A stretch of DNA of 64,000 bases from Cellvibrio japonicus Ueda107 (GCF_000019225.1 NC_010995.1:1558501-1622500); one strand, 5' to 3'. Shown: positions 1 through 8,038, counted from the first letter of the stretch. Numbers and translations: made by a program. The notes: generated by a model from the letters alone, not told the origin.

Positions 1-2
1 GC

Positions 3-314
3 AAGCCCTATGTCACCCAGGCGCTGGAAGGCAGCGATGGTCCATTCGTGATTGCTACCGACAACCTGAAAACTTATTCAGAGCAACTGCGCGCTTATAT
101 TCCCGGTCATTACACCGTCCTGGGAACCGAGGGCTTTGGTCGCAGTGATACCCGCAGCAAACTGCGTCACTTCTTTGAGGTTAACCGCTACTTCGTTGTG
201 ATTGCAGCGCTCAAATCCCTGGCAGACCAAGGCAAGATCAAAGCCGACGTGGTTGCCAAGGCCATCAAGAAATTTGGTATAGATCCGGAAAAAGCGGATC
301 CCCTGAGTGTGTAA
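3..314 (+). CDS. aceE: Pyruvate dehydrogenase E1 component, C-terminal fragment (5' end outside window)
   Basis: Only the last 103 codons are present, and the reading frame is open to the window edge. The protein would be the homodimeric, thiamine-diphosphate-dependent E1 of the pyruvate dehydrogenase complex, which decarboxylates pyruvate and acetylates the lipoyl groups of E2. The fragment contains ATDNLKTYSEQ, a GTEGFGRSDTR stretch and the ending KFGIDPEKADPLSV, all typical of the AceE carboxyl end. The E2 gene aceF follows 80 bp downstream in the same direction, as expected for an aceEF operon. A hairpin sits between the two genes, so part of the transcription may stop there. Confidence 0.95.
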   Translation, partial: KPYVTQALEGSDGPFVIATDNLKTYSEQLRAYIPGHYTVLGTEGFGRSDTRSKLRHFFEVNRYFVVIAALKSLADQGKIKADVVAKAIKKFGIDPEKADPLSV

Positions 315-318
315 AAAC

Positions 319-345
319 CATCGCCCTCCCACAAAGAGGGCGATG
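319..345 (+). terminator. Hairpin between aceE and aceF
   Basis: CATCGCCCTC (319-328) and GAGGGCGATG (336-345) form a perfect 10-bp stem with a 7-nt loop. The T-run after it is weak (CTGTTTCT). It could be a partial terminator or an RNA-stability element that sets the E1:E2 ratio. Confidence 0.6.
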
Positions 346-394
346 CTGTTTCTATTCGTATTCAATAACCCTTGATCGAACCGTTTAGTGAGGA

Positions 395-1966
395 ATGACA
401 GTGGCAATTCAATCAATCAAAGTGCCCGATATTGGCGGTGCAGAAGGCGTTGAAGTAATCGAAATCTCCGTCAAGGTGGGCGATGTAGTCGCCGAGGGTG
501 ATTCGATTGTCGTGCTTGAGACCGACAAAGCTTCAATGGAAATTCCTGCCGATGTCGCGGGCAAGGTTGTCGCTATTAAAATAAATGTGGGGGATAAAGT
601 ATCCCAGGGTGATCTGCTGATTGATGTAGAAGCTGAAGGGGCTGGCGCTGCTGCCGAACCGGCACCTGTCGCTGCACCTGCTCCGGCGGCACCCGCCCCC
701 GCTGCTGCCAGCGCTGAAGTGGCGGTAGTTGTACCCGACATCGGTGGCGCGGAAGGTGTTGATGTTATTGAGGTTAACGTCAATGTCGGCGATGAAGTTT
801 CCGCAGGTGATACCCTGATCGTGTTGGAAACCGACAAAGCCTCTATGGAAGTTCCTGCCGAAGTCGCCGGTAAAGTTGTCAGCCTGGCAATCAAGGTAGG
901 CGATAAAGTATCCCAGGGCAGTGCTATCGGCGTGATTGCTACGACCGGCGCGGCACCCAAGGCAGACGCTGCCAAAGCGGAAGCGCCGAAAGCAGAGGCG
1001 CCCAAGCCAGCTGCTGCTCCAGCACCCGTTGCCGCCAAGGTAGAAGAAATTGTACAAACCGGTGATGTATATGCAGGCCCCGCCGTGCGCAAACTGGCTC
1101 GCCAACTGGGCGTGGATCTGGGCAAGGTCAGCGGTACGGGCCCCCGCGGTCGCTTGCTGAAAGATGATGTACGCACTTACGTTAAGCCTATCGTACAGGC
1201 TGCACAATCGGGTGCTGCAGTTGGTGGTGCAGGTATTCCTCGTGTGCCGGCGGTGGACTTCGCCAAGTTTGGTGAAATTGAAACGGTGAAAATGTCCAAG
1301 GTGAAGAAAATCACTGCCGACAATATGACCCGTAACTGGCTCAATATCCCCCATGTTACCCAATGGGATGATGCGGATATCACCGACCTTGAAGCCTTCC
1401 GCAATAGCCTCAAGGCCGAAGCCGAAAAACGCGGTAGCAAACTGACCCCCCTGCCATTCCTGTTGAAAGCCGCTGCCGCTGCGCTGGTTGCCGAGCCAAG
1501 TTTTAATGTGTCTTTACATCACGATGGCGAAAGTATTGTGCATAAGAAGTATGTGCACATTGGTATTGCCGTAGACACGCCCAATGGTTTGATGGTGCCT
1601 GTCATTCGCAACGTTGATAAGAAAGGCCTGTGGGAACTGACTGACGACATCAACGCTATCGTGAAAAAAGCGCGCGATGGCAAACTGCTGCCGGCCGATA
1701 TGCAAGGTGGCTGCTTCACTATTTCCAGCCTGGGGGCTGCCGGTGGTAATGGTTTCACGCCTATCGTGAACGCACCGGAAGTGGCTATCCTCGGTGTGTC
1801 GCGCGCGCAAATGAAACCCGTCTGGAATGGCAAGGAGTTTGTGCCGCGCAATATGTTGCCGCTGTCACTCTCCTACGATCACCGCGCCATTAATGGCGCT
1901 GATGCGGGCCGTTTCTTCACTTACCTGACCGCGGTAGTCGCTGATGTAAGACGCTTGCTGTTGTAA
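395..1966 (+). CDS. aceF: Dihydrolipoyllysine-residue acetyltransferase (E2 of pyruvate dehydrogenase)
   Basis: E2 forms the core of the pyruvate dehydrogenase complex and transfers acetyl groups from lipoyl-lysine to CoA. Two lipoyl domains are visible, each with ETDKASME; the modified lysines are near residues 45 and 148. An Ala/Pro-rich flexible linker separates them and a second linker follows. A peripheral subunit-binding domain lies near 228-265 (AGPAVRKLARQLGVD). The catalytic domain ends with the acetyltransferase motif DHRAING (His near 496). At 523 residues it has the two-lipoyl architecture. Start: ATG at 395 directly abuts AGGA (391-394), whereas GTG at 401 sits 6 nt from it, so translation may really start at 401 (MAIQSIKVPDIGG). 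Confidence 0.96.
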   Translation: MTVAIQSIKVPDIGGAEGVEVIEISVKVGDVVAEGDSIVVLETDKASMEIPADVAGKVVAIKINVGDKVSQGDLLIDVEAEGAGAAAEPAPVAAPAPAAPAPAAASAEVAVVVPDIGGAEGVDVIEVNVNVGDEVSAGDTLIVLETDKASMEVPAEVAGKVVSLAIKVGDKVSQGSAIGVIATTGAAPKADAAKAEAPKAEAPKPAAAPAPVAAKVEEIVQTGDVYAGPAVRKLARQLGVDLGKVSGTGPRGRLLKDDVRTYVKPIVQAAQSGAAVGGAGIPRVPAVDFAKFGEIETVKMSKVKKITADNMTRNWLNIPHVTQWDDADITDLEAFRNSLKAEAEKRGSKLTPLPFLLKAAAAALVAEPSFNVSLHHDGESIVHKKYVHIGIAVDTPNGLMVPVIRNVDKKGLWELTDDINAIVKKARDGKLLPADMQGGCFTISSLGAAGGNGFTPIVNAPEVAILGVSRAQMKPVWNGKEFVPRNMLPLSLSYDHRAINGADAGRFFTYLTAVVADVRRLLL

Positions 1967-1986
1967 TAGCCTGCGGTTATGAAATG

Positions 1987-2019
1987 ACAAAAAGGCCAGC
2001 CTTGCGCTGGCCTTTTTGT
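1987..2019. terminator. Bidirectional terminator between aceF and the DUF1287 gene
   Basis: ACAAAAAGGCCAGC (1987-2000) pairs perfectly with GCTGGCCTTTTTGT (2006-2019) around a 5-nt loop. A-runs and T-runs flank both sides, so it can end transcription of aceF and of the converging minus-strand gene. Confidence 0.85.
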
Positions 2020-2022
2020 TTT

Positions 2023-2613
2023 TTACCAGCCATAGCGGTAGTGGCCGGTGATGGTATAGCTGAACAGTATGTCTTCCAGCTGCGGGCCGGCACCTATGTT
2101 GTGAACGATGAGGGGACGCTCGCCGTCAGCGGAGCGCTTATGCGTGATGACACCTATGTGGGGCTGGTTACCTGGCAACATCCAGGTAACCAGATCGCCT
2201 GCCTGGTAGGTACTTGCATTGCGTGAAATGGGCAGGGATTTGCCCTGGCGAGTAAAAAACACCTGCAGGTTAGGCACTCGACGGTGATCGATATTGGTGT
2301 CCGGTCGTGATTGCCCCCACAGGCGCTTGGCTGGATAAGCGCTGAAGTGTGCTTTTATATCCTCGTGCACCAATTGCTGCAAATCGATTTCCTGCGCGCG
2401 ATACGCGCGGATCACCACATCGGTACACACGCCGATGTGCGCAGGCACATCGCCCATCGGATAGGGGATTTTGATATAGGCACCGTTATAGCTGACCCTG
2501 GTGGCTGTTTGCGACAAGGCCGCATCCACCAGTTTTTCTGCCGCTGTTTGGGCGAACAACTTGCCTGCAAACAACATACTAAACACTAATAGTGTGAACG
2601 GTATTTTTTGCAT
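2023..2613 (-). CDS. DUF1287 family secreted protein
   Basis: A 196-residue protein with a clear N-terminal signal peptide (MQKIPFTLLVFSMLFAGKLFA, probable cleavage after FAQ or FA). The body matches the DUF1287 family: PMGDVPAHIGVCTDVVIRAY near residues 52-70, then a DHRRVPNL stretch, and GDLVTWMLPGNQPHIGVIT near 138-156. The conserved Cys and His recall NlpC/P60-type papain-fold hydrolases, so a periplasmic peptidase or amidase activity is possible but not shown. It converges on aceF and shares its terminator. The VanZ-like gene lies 25 bp upstream on the same strand, which suggests a small envelope operon. Confidence 0.85.
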   Translation of the reverse strand: MQKIPFTLLVFSMLFAGKLFAQTAAEKLVDAALSQTATRVSYNGAYIKIPYPMGDVPAHIGVCTDVVIRAYRAQEIDLQQLVHEDIKAHFSAYPAKRLWGQSRPDTNIDHRRVPNLQVFFTRQGKSLPISRNASTYQAGDLVTWMLPGNQPHIGVITHKRSADGERPLIVHNIGAGPQLEDILFSYTITGHYRYGW

Positions 2614-2638
2614 CTACTCGTCAGCTCCTGTTGATGTG

Positions 2639-3028
2639 TCAGGACGCATGGGTGTTGGGTCGCGTCTGCCAATACAGTAATCGGTTAAAGGGCTTGCAAG
2701 TGATTTGCAACAGGATCACGAGGGCCAGCCCTAACAGGATTCCACCCGCATTAGCCAGGATATCCATCAGGCTGAAGGTGCGCGGTGGATGAAAGTGCTG
2801 GGCAATTTCAATGGCAATGGAGTAGACCAATAAAAACAGGATACGTTGCCAGATAGGCCAGTAGGGGCGTGCAAAACTGATCGAGACGGCTGCCACGCTA
2901 TAACCGGCAAAGTGCATTAACAAATCGTTAAAGACAGGGACAGACTGTTCCGGGTGGGGTGTTAGCCCTAAATAGGTATAAACAAACAGCAAAGCATAAA
3001 ACTGGCTGACGCAGAGCAACCGCCACAT
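2639..3028 (-). CDS. VanZ-like family membrane protein
   Basis: A small integral membrane protein of about 129 residues. Hydrophobic segments fall near residues 4-22, 35-52, 62-80 and 96-116, with the VanZ-like signature of a phage-shock-sized protein: HFAGYSVAAV, EIAQHFHPPRTFSLMDILAN and a Gly-rich final helix. VanZ is known for low-level teicoplanin resistance, but the function of most Gram-negative homologues is unknown. A longer frame opens at 3049, but ATG 3028 has GAGGAAAT 4-5 nt further upstream as a good ribosome site, so I chose 3028. Confidence 0.82.
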   Translation of the reverse strand: MWRLLCVSQFYALLFVYTYLGLTPHPEQSVPVFNDLLMHFAGYSVAAVSISFARPYWPIWQRILFLLVYSIAIEIAQHFHPPRTFSLMDILANAGGILLGLALVILLQITCKPFNRLLYWQTRPNTHAS

Positions 3029-3096
3029 GGGATTTCCTCGGGTTATCAAGTTTCAACGCCTGCCAGCATAACAGGCTGGAAATGATTCGATGGGGC

Positions 3097-3720
3097 TTAA
3101 TCGACCAGGTGGATTTTGCTTTCAGCGGTATACAGATCCTGTGGTGTGTTGATATTAAAAAAGGGATCGTATTCTCCGATGGCAAACTCCACCGTACTAT
3201 GGCGCTGTTGTGCAACCCAATCCTGCAGGCGGGGTATTTCGCCGGAGGCCAGTTGCTGCTCGATCGGACTCAGCAGGGAGGCATGCCATAGTGCAAAGGT
3301 TGGATGAAGCCGGTTTTGGCTGCTGGCCAGGCTGAGCTGTACTTTGTGGCTTATAGCGCTTTCCAGCAAACGGGCAACCAGGTCTTCCGGAAAGAAAGGG
3401 GTATCCGACGCAAAACTGATCAGCCATTCGGCATCCGGGTTATCGCGTTTCAGCCAGTGGAGTCCCGCGTGTATACCGCCCAGGGGGCCGGGATTATTGG
3501 GAAATTCATCGGCAATGACCGGTAAACGGGTGCGGGCGAAACGCAAGCTGCTGCCATTGGCATTGAGCAGGAGTTCATCAACCTGGGGCCGCGCACGCTC
3601 AATTGTGCGCTGTAACAGGGTTTTACCCGCGAGGGGCAGTAAACATTTATCGCCACCGCCCATGCGGCGCGCCAGACCCCCGGCCAGAATCAGGCCAGCG
3701 ACGGGTAGGGAGTGAATCAT
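3097..3720 (-). CDS. mobA: Molybdenum cofactor guanylyltransferase
   Basis: MobA transfers GMP from GTP to molybdopterin-Mo to make the guanine dinucleotide cofactor. The N-terminal nucleotide-binding signature LILAGGLARRMGGGDKCLLPLAG is present, and a Pro-Gly-Pro-Leu-Gly-Gly-Ile motif (NPGPLGGIHAGL) lies near residue 85. At about 207 residues its length is normal. The frame is open back to an ATG at 3780, which would add MIHTPAQAGLVLFKCGITLI; family members begin just before the LILAGG motif, so ATG 3720 (MIHSLPVAGLILAGG) is more likely. Neither ATG has a strong ribosome site. No other molybdenum cofactor genes lie nearby. Confidence 0.9.
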   Translation of the reverse strand: MIHSLPVAGLILAGGLARRMGGGDKCLLPLAGKTLLQRTIERARPQVDELLLNANGSSLRFARTRLPVIADEFPNNPGPLGGIHAGLHWLKRDNPDAEWLISFASDTPFFPEDLVARLLESAISHKVQLSLASSQNRLHPTFALWHASLLSPIEQQLASGEIPRLQDWVAQQRHSTVEFAIGEYDPFFNINTPQDLYTAESKIHLVD

Positions 3721-4045
3721 GATAAGCGTAATCCCGCATTTAAAAAGGACAAGGCCGGCCTGTGCTGGCGTGTGAATCATTTTTGATGGTTTATTTTAGT
3801 GTAGTTCCCATCAAATACGCAGGCGAATTCTTTATACATCCAGCGTTTTAAATTTTCAGAGAATAAAAGCTATTGTTCAATTTTTTATAATTGATTTTAT
3901 ATATTAAGTGAGAGGGCGGTGATGAAGCTCCATACCTGGCTGGCGCTTTTTTATGCAGGTAAAGTCCATCCTTGTGCGAGAAAATTGCTTTTCACTCCAT
4001 CGTCAGTAGTATGCGTTGCTCACCCGTATTTACCGGAGTTGCCCC

Positions 4046-4690
4046 ATGGAATTACAACTTGAAGATTTTCGTCGCGAATATACCCAGGGCGGCCTGGAGC
4101 GCGATGATCTGGATGCTGATCCGCTGGTGCAGTTTGGCCGCTGGATGGAGCAGACAATCAAATCCGGTATTCCCGATCCCAATGCCATGACCGTGGCGAC
4201 CGTGGATGAAACCGGCCAGCCATCCCAGCGGATTGTGCTGCTCAAGCATGTGGATGAAAAAGGGTTTGTGTTTTACACCAACCTTAACAGCCGCAAGGCC
4301 AAAGAGCTGAAGCACAACCCCAGGATCAGCCTGCATTTTCCCTGGTATTTGCTTGAGCGCCAGGTCAAGGTCTGCGGTGTGGCCGAGCAGCTCTCTACGG
4401 CAGAGGTTGTGAAATATTTTGTCTCGCGTCCGCGTGAAAGCCAATTAGGGGCCTGGGCCTCACAGCAGAGTCGGCCAATTCCGTCGCGCGCCTTGTTGAT
4501 GCAGCAATTTGAGGCGATGAAAAACAAATTTGCCAAAGGTGAGATTCCGCTACCGGATTTCTGGGGTGGGTTTCGGGTAAAGCCCCATCAAATGGAATTC
4601 TGGCAGGGCGGCGCCCACCGGCTGCACGACCGTTTTCAGTACAACCGACAAACCGATGGCCGTTGGACGATTGACCGGCTGGAGCCCTAG
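4046..4690 (+). CDS. pdxH: Pyridoxine/pyridoxamine 5'-phosphate oxidase
   Basis: This FMN enzyme makes pyridoxal 5'-phosphate in the last step of vitamin B6 synthesis and salvage. The 214-residue protein has the family landmarks: NAMTVATVDETGQPSQRIVLLK, FYTNLNSRKAKEL (FMN contact), SRPRESQLGAWAS and the C-terminal PHQMEFWQGGAHRLHDRF followed by W-x-x-x-RL-x-P. ATG 4046 has CCGGAG 8 nt upstream and gives the usual family start (MELQLEDFRREY); an in-frame ATG at 4016 has no ribosome site. The stop lies 9 bp before the next gene, so both are likely cotranscribed. Confidence 0.96.
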   Translation: MELQLEDFRREYTQGGLERDDLDADPLVQFGRWMEQTIKSGIPDPNAMTVATVDETGQPSQRIVLLKHVDEKGFVFYTNLNSRKAKELKHNPRISLHFPWYLLERQVKVCGVAEQLSTAEVVKYFVSRPRESQLGAWASQQSRPIPSRALLMQQFEAMKNKFAKGEIPLPDFWGGFRVKPHQMEFWQGGAHRLHDRFQYNRQTDGRWTIDRLEP

Positions 4691-4699
4691 AGATTCCTT

Positions 4700-5677
4700 A
4701 TGAAATATATCGATTACGCGCCTGGCGGCCCGGAGTTCCTGCGTATTGCTGAGGGGCAGGTGCCCGATGTGGGGGCAGGTGAGGTATTGGTTCACGTTGC
4801 TGCTGCCGGGGTCAACCGCCCGGATATCCTGCAGCGCCAGGGACTTTATCCCGCTCCTGCCGCTGCGTCCCCTGTCCTGGGACTCGAAGTAGCGGGAGAC
4901 GTTATTGCCCTGGGGCAGGGGGTAAAACGCTGGCGCCTGGGCGATAGGGTATGCGCGCTGGTTAATGGTGGAGGCTATGCCACCCATGTGGCAGTACCGG
5001 AGGCACAATGCCTGCCTGTGCCACAGGGATTGGATTGGGTTCAAGCCGCTGCGTTGCCGGAAACCCTGTTCACGGTTTGGCATAACCTTATTCAGCGCGC
5101 GCACCTGCAAGCTGGCGAGCGCTTGTTGGTTCATGGCGGTGCCAGTGGTATAGGTACTATGGCCATACAACTGGCCAAAGCCTTGGGCGCAGACGTTTTC
5201 GCAACAGCTGGCTCCGTAGAGAAATGTGCAGCCTGCGCACAATTAGGCGCGCAGGCGATTAACTACCGGATTCAGGATTTTGTGGGCGAAGTAAAAGCCC
5301 TGACGGCGGGGCAGGGGGTGGATGTCATTCTCGATATGGTGGGTGGAGACTATGTCCAGCGTAATTTCTCTGCTGCAGCCAAAGATGGACGCATCGTCAA
5401 TATCGCCTTTTTGCAAGGCAGTCGCGTCACGCTGGATTTAATGCCATTCATGCTTAAGCGTTTGACATTCACCGGTTCAACCCTGCGCGCCCAATCGGCG
5501 GCGGCCAAGGCGCAAATAGCGCGTGAATTGGAAGCACAGGTATGGCCATTACTGGCTGCCGGAAAAATACGTCCGATGATTGATTCGGTTTATCCGTTGG
5601 CGCGGGTTGCTGACGCCCATCGGCGTATGGAAGCAAACCAACACATTGGCAAACTAGTTTTGGATATGAATCTATGA
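4700..5677 (+). CDS. NAD(P)H quinone oxidoreductase, PIG3 family
   Basis: A 325-residue medium-chain dehydrogenase/reductase of the zinc-free quinone oxidoreductase branch. Visible features are GVNRPDILQRQGLYP, an alcohol-dehydrogenase-like N-terminal domain, and the nucleotide-binding site LLVHGGASGIGTMAIQLAKA near residues 140-160. The zinc-binding cysteines of true alcohol dehydrogenases are absent, as expected. The N-terminal MKYIDYAPGGPE and the overall pattern fit PIG3/TP53I3-like enzymes that reduce quinones. It overlaps the following CoA-transferase gene by 4 bp (ATGA), so the two are translationally coupled. The physiological substrate is not known. Confidence 0.9.
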   Translation: MKYIDYAPGGPEFLRIAEGQVPDVGAGEVLVHVAAAGVNRPDILQRQGLYPAPAAASPVLGLEVAGDVIALGQGVKRWRLGDRVCALVNGGGYATHVAVPEAQCLPVPQGLDWVQAAALPETLFTVWHNLIQRAHLQAGERLLVHGGASGIGTMAIQLAKALGADVFATAGSVEKCAACAQLGAQAINYRIQDFVGEVKALTAGQGVDVILDMVGGDYVQRNFSAAAKDGRIVNIAFLQGSRVTLDLMPFMLKRLTFTGSTLRAQSAAAKAQIARELEAQVWPLLAAGKIRPMIDSVYPLARVADAHRRMEANQHIGKLVLDMNL

Positions 5678-6873
5678 GCGAACCACAACAGCGTCCACTT
5701 GAGGGCATTCGCGTTATTGAGGTAGGACAACTGCTCGCTGGCCCCTTTGCCGGATGTATGCTCGCGTATTTCGGGGCCGAAGTGATCAAGATTGAACCAC
5801 CGGAAGGTGATCCTATCCGCGGTTGGCGAGTGCTGGACAATGGCACCTCGCTCTGGTGGCGCAGCCTCGGGCGCAACAAAAAAAGTGTGGTGCTGGATTT
5901 GAAAAAACCGGCAGGCCAGCAGTTGGCGCGGCGGCTTATCGATAGTGCCGACGTGGTTATCGAAAATTTTCGCCCGGGGGTGATGGAGTCCTGGGGCTTG
6001 GGGCCTGATGAAGTCAAACAATCCAATCCCAAACTGGTTTATGCCCGAATTTCCGGTTATGGCCAGACAGGCCCCTATGCCAGCAAGCCAGGCTTTGCCT
6101 CTGTCTGTGAGGGGATGAGCGGTTTTCGCTATGTGAACGGTTTTCCGGATCAGGCACCGGTGCGTCCCAACCTGAGTATTGGCGATACCATTGCCGGTAT
6201 CCATACGGCCCTGGGTATTGCCCTGGCATTATTGCAGCGCGAGCGGGGTGGTAAGGGCCAGGTGGTCGATGTTGCCCTCTATGAGGCCATGTTCAATCTG
6301 ATGGAGGCGGTTGTACCGGAGTTTGATGGTGCGGGCGTTATTCGCCAGCCGTCGGGGACAACGGTGACCGGCATAGTGCCGACAAATACCTATCGCTGCA
6401 AAAACGGCAAGTATGTGGTGATTGGTGGCAATGGCGATTCCATCTTCCAGCGCTTGATGGAGGTTGCCGGTTATCCTGAATTAGCGCGTGATGCACGTTT
6501 GGCCAACAATGCCGGGCGGGTCCAGCACGAAGCGGAGATTGATAATGCGCTGGCCGCCTGGTGTATGAGCAAGGACTCTGATGAAATCCTGCAATTGCTG
6601 GAGCAGGCACGTGTGCCGGGAGGGCCTATCTACAATGTGGCCGATATGTTTGCCGACCCGCATTTCCAGGCGCGCGGCATGTTTGAGCAGGTGGAAATTG
6701 ACGGTAAACCACTCAGAATTCCTGCCCTGGTGCCGCGCTTGGCGGATACGCCCGGACGAACCGATTGGCCTGGTGAAGCGATTGGCGGTCATACGCAACA
6801 GGTATTGAGCGAGCTGTTGTCACTTTCGCCAGAGGATATCCAGCGTTTAACTGCGGAAGGGGTCATTGCATGA
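5674..6873 (+). CDS. CaiB/BaiF family CoA transferase
   Basis: A 399-residue class III CoA transferase, moving CoA between carboxylic acids. The N-terminal LEGIRVIEVGQLLAGPFAGCMLAYFGAEVIKIEPP is the family signature; I also see NKKSVVLDLKKPAG, VVIENFRPGVMESWGLGPDE (catalytic Asp region) and YARISGYGQTGPY. The gene starts inside the last codons of the quinone oxidoreductase gene and ends 4 bp into the DUF1653 gene, so it is in the middle of a tight operon. The acid it acts on cannot be deduced; the neighbours do not form a recognisable catabolic pathway. Confidence 0.92.
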   Translation: MSEPQQRPLEGIRVIEVGQLLAGPFAGCMLAYFGAEVIKIEPPEGDPIRGWRVLDNGTSLWWRSLGRNKKSVVLDLKKPAGQQLARRLIDSADVVIENFRPGVMESWGLGPDEVKQSNPKLVYARISGYGQTGPYASKPGFASVCEGMSGFRYVNGFPDQAPVRPNLSIGDTIAGIHTALGIALALLQRERGGKGQVVDVALYEAMFNLMEAVVPEFDGAGVIRQPSGTTVTGIVPTNTYRCKNGKYVVIGGNGDSIFQRLMEVAGYPELARDARLANNAGRVQHEAEIDNALAAWCMSKDSDEILQLLEQARVPGGPIYNVADMFADPHFQARGMFEQVEIDGKPLRIPALVPRLADTPGRTDWPGEAIGGHTQQVLSELLSLSPEDIQRLTAEGVIA

Positions 6874-7142
6874 GTATGAAAACCGGGCTTTATCGCCACT
6901 ACAAAGGCAAGGATTATTTCGTGTTCCAGATTGCCCATCACAGCGAGACCCATGAGCCACTGGTCGTTTATCGCTGCCTCTATGGCGATTATTCCTGGTG
7001 GGTGAGGCCTATGGATATGTTTACCGAATCCGTGGAACTGGCTGGCGAAAGTATTGCCCGCTTCCGTTTTGTGCGTGAGCTGGATGAACAGGAGATCCGC
7101 CAGTATGCGGCACCGGCAGTGGGAGATGGTGCCCTTGAGTGA
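6870..7142 (+). CDS. DUF1653 domain-containing protein
   Basis: A 90-residue cytoplasmic protein. The segment GLYRHYKGKDYFVFQIAHHSE-T-x-E-PLVVY is the core of the DUF1653 family, found in many bacteria and without an assigned role. An RPMDMFTE motif near residue 50 is also typical. It overlaps both neighbours (4 bp with the CoA transferase, about 17 bp with tadA), so it belongs to the same transcript. The last 20 residues are acidic and outside the conserved core. Confidence 0.87.
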   Translation: MSMKTGLYRHYKGKDYFVFQIAHHSETHEPLVVYRCLYGDYSWWVRPMDMFTESVELAGESIARFRFVRELDEQEIRQYAAPAVGDGALE

Positions 7143-7731
7143 TAGGCAGGATGACAGTTATTGGATGCGGCGCGCTATCGCCCTCGCCAGCCAGGGTGAG
7201 GCCCTGGGGGAGGTACCTGTGGGCGCTGTTATTGTCCGGGAGGGCATTGCGATCGGTGAGGGGTTTAATCAACCCATTACCAGTCGGGATCCAAGTGCCC
7301 ATGCAGAAATTGTAGCCTTGCGTCAGGCGGCGGCTCACCTGCAAAACTATCGCCTGCCGGGGGCGACCCTCTATGTCACCCTGGAGCCCTGTACCATGTG
7401 TGTAGGAGCCCTGGTTCACGCCCGGATTACGAGGTTGGTCTATGGAACTGCCGAGCCCAAGGCCGGGGCGGTCACCAGCCGGGCTCGATTGCTGGATGCA
7501 GATTATGTAAATCACCGGGTGAGTTATGAGGGCGGGCTAATGGCTGCCGAGTGCCAGCATCAGCTCAGTCATTTTTTCCAGCAGCGTCGACTGCAGCACA
7601 AACAAGCCAGGGGAGCAGGTACAACCAACCAAGGGATTATTGCTGTTGAGCAATCATTTGATGAAAAACAGTTGGAGGATGACGGGTTGCCGGGGATAGG
7701 GGAATTTGGAAAAAACACTCCCCTGAAATGA
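7126..7731 (+). CDS. tadA: tRNA-specific adenosine deaminase
   Basis: TadA deaminates the wobble adenosine of tRNA-Arg(ACG) to inosine. The zinc-site motifs are clear: SAHAEIVALRQ (His ligand and proton-shuttling Glu) and LEPCTMCVGALVHARI (two Cys ligands). VGAVIVREG and the AVTSRARLLD segment also fit. The start is ambiguous: ATG 7126 abuts GGGAG (7121-7125), GTG 7129 and TTG 7135 follow in frame, and TTG 7135 has the best spacing. The C terminus extends about 30 residues past the usual end (EQSFDEKQLEDDGLPGIGEF), with no recognised function. The start lies inside the DUF1653 gene. Confidence 0.93.
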   Translation: MVPLSDRQDDSYWMRRAIALASQGEALGEVPVGAVIVREGIAIGEGFNQPITSRDPSAHAEIVALRQAAAHLQNYRLPGATLYVTLEPCTMCVGALVHARITRLVYGTAEPKAGAVTSRARLLDADYVNHRVSYEGGLMAAECQHQLSHFFQQRRLQHKQARGAGTTNQGIIAVEQSFDEKQLEDDGLPGIGEFGKNTPLK

Positions 7732-7733
7732 GC

Positions 7734-7754
7734 AGGGGCCGCAATGCGGCCCCT
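7734..7754. terminator. Shared hairpin at the end of tadA and of the GGA-rich RNA
   Basis: AGGGGCCGC (7734-7742) pairs perfectly with GCGGCCCCT (7746-7754) around AAT. The GC-rich stem begins 3 nt after the tadA stop. T-runs are poor on both sides, so its efficiency is uncertain, but it is well placed as the 3' end of the minus-strand small RNA. Confidence 0.65.
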
Positions 7755-7937
7755 TATCGGATTCTGTCCTTAGGTCGAAGTAGTCAATTAGTGACGAGCT
7801 CCTTTCGATGGTCCTTGACCGCCATTCCTCCTGCGCTAGAGCAATCCCTTGATGTCTCCTGACACCGCCTCCTCCAGGTGGGGCGCCTCCCTTGACCTTG
7901 CCTGGCCAACACACATCATTGTCTACCTCCCTGATGT
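7734..7937 (-). ncRNA. Candidate RsmY/RsmZ/CsrB-type small RNA that binds CsrA
   Basis: No convincing gene lies here. Read on the minus strand, the region holds 11 GGA trinucleotides between 7930 and 7767, most as AGGA, AAGGA or AGGGA. These are the recognition core of CsrA/RsmA. Several are presented in hairpins: ACATCA...TGATGT encloses GGGAGG near the 5' end (about 7937-7914); TGTC-AGGA-GACA (7864-7853) has AGGA as a tetraloop; and GGTC-AAG-GACC (7820-7810) is another stem. A GC-rich hairpin closes the unit. A CATAAT -10-like element (7947-7942) and a GacA-like palindrome lie upstream. RNAs of this family titrate CsrA under GacS/GacA control. Length about 200 nt. The 5' end and the expression are inferred. 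Confidence 0.75.
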
Positions 7938-7990
7938 AGCCATTATGCGTCTGTGCCCCGGTGGCGGATAGTCGCTAAAGGCGGTAATGC

Positions 7991-8010
7991 TTGTAGGAAA
8001 TTGACTACAA
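7991..8010 (-). promoter_or_regulatory. GacA-like upstream activating palindrome
   Basis: TTGTAG and CTACAA form a perfect inverted repeat with an 8-nt spacer. The core TGTA-N10-TACA has the size of the GacA box (TGTAAG-N6-CTTACA) that precedes rsmY and rsmZ. Its centre lies about 65 bp before the presumed start of the GGA-rich RNA, a position typical for such boxes. Confidence 0.6.
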
Positions 8011-8038
8011 CCTAGACCATTTACATCTATGAGGCTGG

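Noticed and set aside
409..1176. Long minus-strand frame opposite aceF, rich in Ala, Ser and Thr
   Set aside because: It is the mirror of the Ala/Pro-rich linkers and lipoyl domains of aceF; no own ribosome site or family features.
7750..7920. Two tandem short minus-strand frames (about 27 and 13 codons), each after a strong ribosome-like sequence
   Set aside because: The ribosome-like sequences are part of an 11-fold GGA pattern that continues through and beyond the frames, and GGA lies in hairpin loops. A CsrA-binding RNA explains this better than two peptides.
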